Below, one piece after another: positions 60,104-62,788 of a stretch of 62,788 nt of DNA. Position numbers and translations under genes: made by a program. The stretch is from JBMNCQ01 sp049366715 (GTDB taxonomy: Bacteria > Bacillota > Peptococcia > Peptococcales > BICA1-8). The first letter of the stretch is position 1. Every line of letters starts with the position of its first letter. The DNA lies in the NCBI GenBank assembly GCA_049366715.1, contig JBMNCQ010000006.1:1-62788 (forward strand), given 5' to 3'. The notes beneath the pieces were generated by a model. The model saw only the letters and a program-made list of their open reading frames with translations. It was not told the origin of the DNA and searched no databases.

Positions 60104-62716
60104 ATGAGTTCCTATGTACTCAGGTTTAAGGATATTGGCAGAACAAAACTCATGGTTGCTGGGGGTAAAGGCGCTAACCTGGGGGAACTTTCCAGGATTG
60201 AAGGGATATCCGTACCTGAAGGCTTTTGTATTACTACTGAGGCCTTTAAAAGAATCATTGGAGAAACACCTTCGATTAACAAATTATTTGATCAGTTATC
60301 CCTGCTCGAGGTAGAAAACCGGGATAAAATCGCTGAACTTAGCGGGAAGATCCGCAGGGTCATCGAAGGAATCGCCATCCCTGAAGATATTCATGAAGAA
60401 ATCACCCGCTCCCTCACAAGGCTGGGTGAAAAAAACGCTTATGCGGTGCGGTCCAGCGCGACAGCAGAGGATTTACCGACGGCTTCCTTTGCAGGCCAGC
60501 AGGATACGTATTTGAACATAATCGGGAAGGAAGCAATTCTTAATCATATCAGCAAGTGCTGGGCATCGCTGTTTACCGAGAGAGCCGTAACTTACCGTCT
60601 GCAAAACGGCTTCGACTACCGTAAAGTCCATTTAGCTGTGGTTGTTCAGGAGATGGTCTTTCCTGAGGTGTCAGGAATTCTGTTTACTGCCGATCCTGTC
60701 TCGGGCAATCGAAAGGTGTTATCCATTGACGCCGGCTTCGGACTTGGTGAGGCTTTGGTTTCCGGCCTGGTGAATGCTGATATCTATAAAGTGCGCAGCG
60801 GCAAGGTGATCGATAAGAAGGTATCCGCCAAGAAGCTGGCTGTTTATGCCTTAAAAGATGGTGGTACGCAAGAACAGGAAACCCCGCCTGAGCAGCAGAA
60901 GAGGCAAGCGCTGACGGATGAACAGATTTTACAGCTCGAGGGCATGGGTAGAAAGGTTGAAGAACATTTCGGTTGCCCCCAGGACATCGAATGGTGTTTG
61001 GCTGATGATACATTTTACATTGTTCAAAGCCGGCCAATTACAACTTTATACCCCATCCCTGAAGCGAATGATAAAGAAAACCATGTCTATTTATCTGTTG
61101 GCCATCAACAAATGATGACCGACCCCTTGAAACCATTGGGGATGTCTTTAATGGAGTTAATATCTTATGGCCGCCGGTTTAGAGCTGGTGGAAGGTTGTT
61201 TGTTGATGTGGCGCCAATGCTGGCTTCACCAGACGGCAGAAAAATGTTATTAAATAACGTGAGACAACTCGAACCGCTCACAGAAGACGCAATTCTGACC
61301 ATCATAGAGCGGGATTTTATCAAATGTTTACCAAATGATACGAAAGAGCAGAGTTCCGGTCATAGCGATAAAGTTAAGCCGCCTGCAGATCCTCAAGCAC
61401 AAATCAAAAACAATCCGTCAATTGTGTCTGATTTGATTAGAAAAAGTCAAACCTCCATCGAAGAGTTGAAACAAACCATTCAAGGGAAATCAGGAACGAA
61501 TTTGATTGATTTTATACTAGAAGATATCCAGGAGTTAAAGAGAATCTTATTTGACCCAGAAAGTTCAGCTGTATTTACAGCTGCCATAAATGCTTCATTT
61601 TGGATCAATGAAAAAATGAGCGAGTGGTTGGGTGAAAAGAACGCAGCAGACATACTTTCTCAATCTGTACCGAATAATATTACTTCGGAAATGGGTCTGG
61701 CGTTAATGGATGTGGCAGATGTGATTCGTCCTTATCCGGAAGTAATTGATTATTTGCAGCATGTAAAAGAGGATAACTTTTTAGATGAACTGGTTAAGTT
61801 TGATGGCGGACAGGAAACCCGAGATGCAATCCTGTCTTATCTTGACAAATACGGAATGCGATGCAGTGGAGAAATCGATATTACTAAACCTCGCTGGAGT
61901 GAAAAGCCAACGGCACTTATCCCCATGATTCTCAATAATATCAAAAGCTTTGAGCCTAATGCAGGCAAACGGAAATTTGAGCAAGGACGACAGGAAGCTT
62001 TGAGAAAAGAACAGGAGTTATTAGATCGGTTGCAGCAATTACCGGAGGGCGAAGAAAAAGCCCAAGAAACAAAGCGAATGATCGACCTAATCCGAAATTT
62101 CATCGGCTATCGTGAATATCCCAAATACGGCATGGTTAGCCGCTATTTTGTTTATAAGCAGGCTTTACTGAAAGAAGCCGAGCGACTCGTACAGACAAGT
62201 GTTATTCATGAAAAAGAAGATATATATTACCTCACTTTTGAAGAGCTTCGCGAAGTCATAGCCACAAATAAACTGGATTCTCATATTATCTGTAAGCGAA
62301 AAGATGAATACAAATTATTTAAAAAACTAACTCCTCCACGTGTGATCACCTCCGAAGGTGAAAAACTCTCCGGTGAGTACAAACGAGAAAATATTCCGGT
62401 GAGCGCTATGGCAGGTCTGCCTGTTTCTTCAGGAGTTATAGAGGGAAGGGCACGCGTCATCTTAAACATGGCAGACGCAAATTTAAAAGATGGGGATATA
62501 TTAGTCACTGCCTTTACTGACCCCAGCTGGACACCATTATTTGTATCCATAAAAGGCCTGGTCACCGAAGTTGGCGGACTGATGACCCACGGAGCAGTTA
62601 TCGCACGGGAATATGGCTTACCGGCAGTTGTCGGAGTAGAAAATGCTACCAAACTAATCAAAGATGGACAAAGAATTCGTGTGCATGGAACGGAAGGGTA
62701 TGTAGAAATCTTATAA
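60104..62716 (+). CDS. rph: Rifampicin phosphotransferase-like enzyme, copy 2
   Basis: The ATG at 60104 follows AAAGGAGGTAAGCAT, so the frame extension to 60056 is rejected. The 870-aa protein has the same architecture as the paralogue at 17405. ATP-grasp motifs (VGGKGANLGELSRI in reading order with a preceding Ala-Gly, YAVRSSATAEDLPTASFAGQ, GILFTADPVSGNR, QDIEWCLADDTFYIVQSRPITT) are followed by a central helical part and the C-terminal GGLMTHGAVIAREYGLPAVVG with catalytic His at about 829. It carries a roughly 25-residue hydrophilic insertion (about residues 420-445) absent from copy 1. Phosphorylation of rifamycins is the family activity; other substrates are possible. Confidence 0.85.
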   Translation: MSSYVLRFKDIGRTKLMVAGGKGANLGELSRIEGISVPEGFCITTEAFKRIIGETPSINKLFDQLSLLEVENRDKIAELSGKIRRVIEGIAIPEDIHEEITRSLTRLGEKNAYAVRSSATAEDLPTASFAGQQDTYLNIIGKEAILNHISKCWASLFTERAVTYRLQNGFDYRKVHLAVVVQEMVFPEVSGILFTADPVSGNRKVLSIDAGFGLGEALVSGLVNADIYKVRSGKVIDKKVSAKKLAVYALKDGGTQEQETPPEQQKRQALTDEQILQLEGMGRKVEEHFGCPQDIEWCLADDTFYIVQSRPITTLYPIPEANDKENHVYLSVGHQQMMTDPLKPLGMSLMELISYGRRFRAGGRLFVDVAPMLASPDGRKMLLNNVRQLEPLTEDAILTIIERDFIKCLPNDTKEQSSGHSDKVKPPADPQAQIKNNPSIVSDLIRKSQTSIEELKQTIQGKSGTNLIDFILEDIQELKRILFDPESSAVFTAAINASFWINEKMSEWLGEKNAADILSQSVPNNITSEMGLALMDVADVIRPYPEVIDYLQHVKEDNFLDELVKFDGGQETRDAILSYLDKYGMRCSGEIDITKPRWSEKPTALIPMILNNIKSFEPNAGKRKFEQGRQEALRKEQELLDRLQQLPEGEEKAQETKRMIDLIRNFIGYREYPKYGMVSRYFVYKQALLKEAERLVQTSVIHEKEDIYYLTFEELREVIATNKLDSHIICKRKDEYKLFKKLTPPRVITSEGEKLSGEYKRENIPVSAMAGLPVSSGVIEGRARVILNMADANLKDGDILVTAFTDPSWTPLFVSIKGLVTEVGGLMTHGAVIAREYGLPAVVGVENATKLIKDGQRIRVHGTEGYVEIL

Positions 62717-62731
62717 TAGGGAGACTCCTTG

Positions 62732-62788
62732 GAAAGATAGGGACGGTTCTTGTTTTGCTCAATAATATCAGGTAGAATAAAATAAATA
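62732..62788 (+). repeat. MITE-like repeat (family M), copy D, cut by window end
   Basis: GGGACGGTTCTTGTTTTGCTC followed by AATAATATCAGGTAGAAT matches the first 50 or so bases of copies B and C. The element runs off the end of the window. Confidence 0.75.

Noticed and set aside
1..62788. CRISPR array, tRNA, rRNA or riboswitch
   Set aside because: I looked for regularly spaced repeats, CCA-ending cloverleafs, rRNA words and long conserved leaders and found none convincing.

Overview
The window looks like a chromosomal stretch of an anaerobic, spore-former-type Firmicute (class Clostridia, Peptococcaceae-like). This is inferred from moderate G+C with AT-rich spacers, strong AGGAGG-type ribosome binding sites with many GTG/TTG starts, lipoprotein signal peptides, an S-layer (SLH) protein, many 4Fe-4S proteins, and TRAP and tripartite tricarboxylate (TTT) uptake systems. 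No rRNA, tRNA or CRISPR array was seen. The species cannot be named from the sequence.

Layout. (1) 1-5.2 kb: a decayed streptogramin-resistance relic (Vgb-like and Vat-like pieces), a nucleotidyltransferase-fold protein, an unknown 502-aa protein carrying a short motif of Na+-pumping decarboxylase beta subunits, a GNAT fragment, and a divergent HxlR regulator/nitroreductase pair. (2) 5.5-16.5 kb: an AdhR-like MerR regulator and a promoter with the 19-bp MerR spacer, followed by an 8-kb one-direction cluster: three exported flavodoxin lipoproteins, a DUF4405 membrane protein, two cyclophilin-like lipoproteins, an SLH protein with two more cyclophilin-like domains, a DUF362 lipoprotein and an ArsP-type permease. 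An aldo/keto reductase-ferredoxin fusion and a truncated acyltransferase follow. I regard this as the best candidate for an undescribed system: a flavin-based redox apparatus outside the membrane. (3) 16.7-23.4 kb: TetR and a rifampicin-phosphotransferase-like enzyme (rph) with two matched operators, a small membrane protein, an SDR with its own AdhR-like MerR regulator, and a zinc-ribbon protein. (4) 23.5-33.6 kb: an alkaline-phosphatase-superfamily enzyme, a TRAP transporter (DctQ-M-P), LysR, an SDR, thioredoxin and an unusual thioredoxin reductase. A 109-bp regulatory block containing a palindrome is present twice, once ahead of each half. (5) 33.7-41.3 kb: a mobile-element zone with an IS1634-family element, a decayed IS3-family element and an IS110/IS1111-family element. 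The last carries a large structured non-coding 3' region (candidate guide RNA) and is inserted inside what looks like a catabolic operon. (6) 38.8-47.6 kb: that operon (ferredoxin-domain protein, unknown 209-aa protein, TTT transporter TctC-B-A, HpcH/HpaI aldolase) plus a GntR/FCD regulator. (7) 47.9-51.0 kb: an Fe-S protein gene flanked by inverted copies of a MITE-like repeat with 12-bp terminal inverted repeats. (8) 51.1-56.7 kb: LysR, an enolase-superfamily enzyme and a second TTT operon. (9) 56.9-62.7 kb: the complete acyltransferase (partial duplicate of the copy at 16 kb), an alpha/beta hydrolase and a second rph-like gene.

The window therefore combines substrate uptake and catabolic modules, each with a local regulator, with redox and stress functions and many repeats and gene relics. 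The relics and duplications suggest an actively rearranging accessory region.
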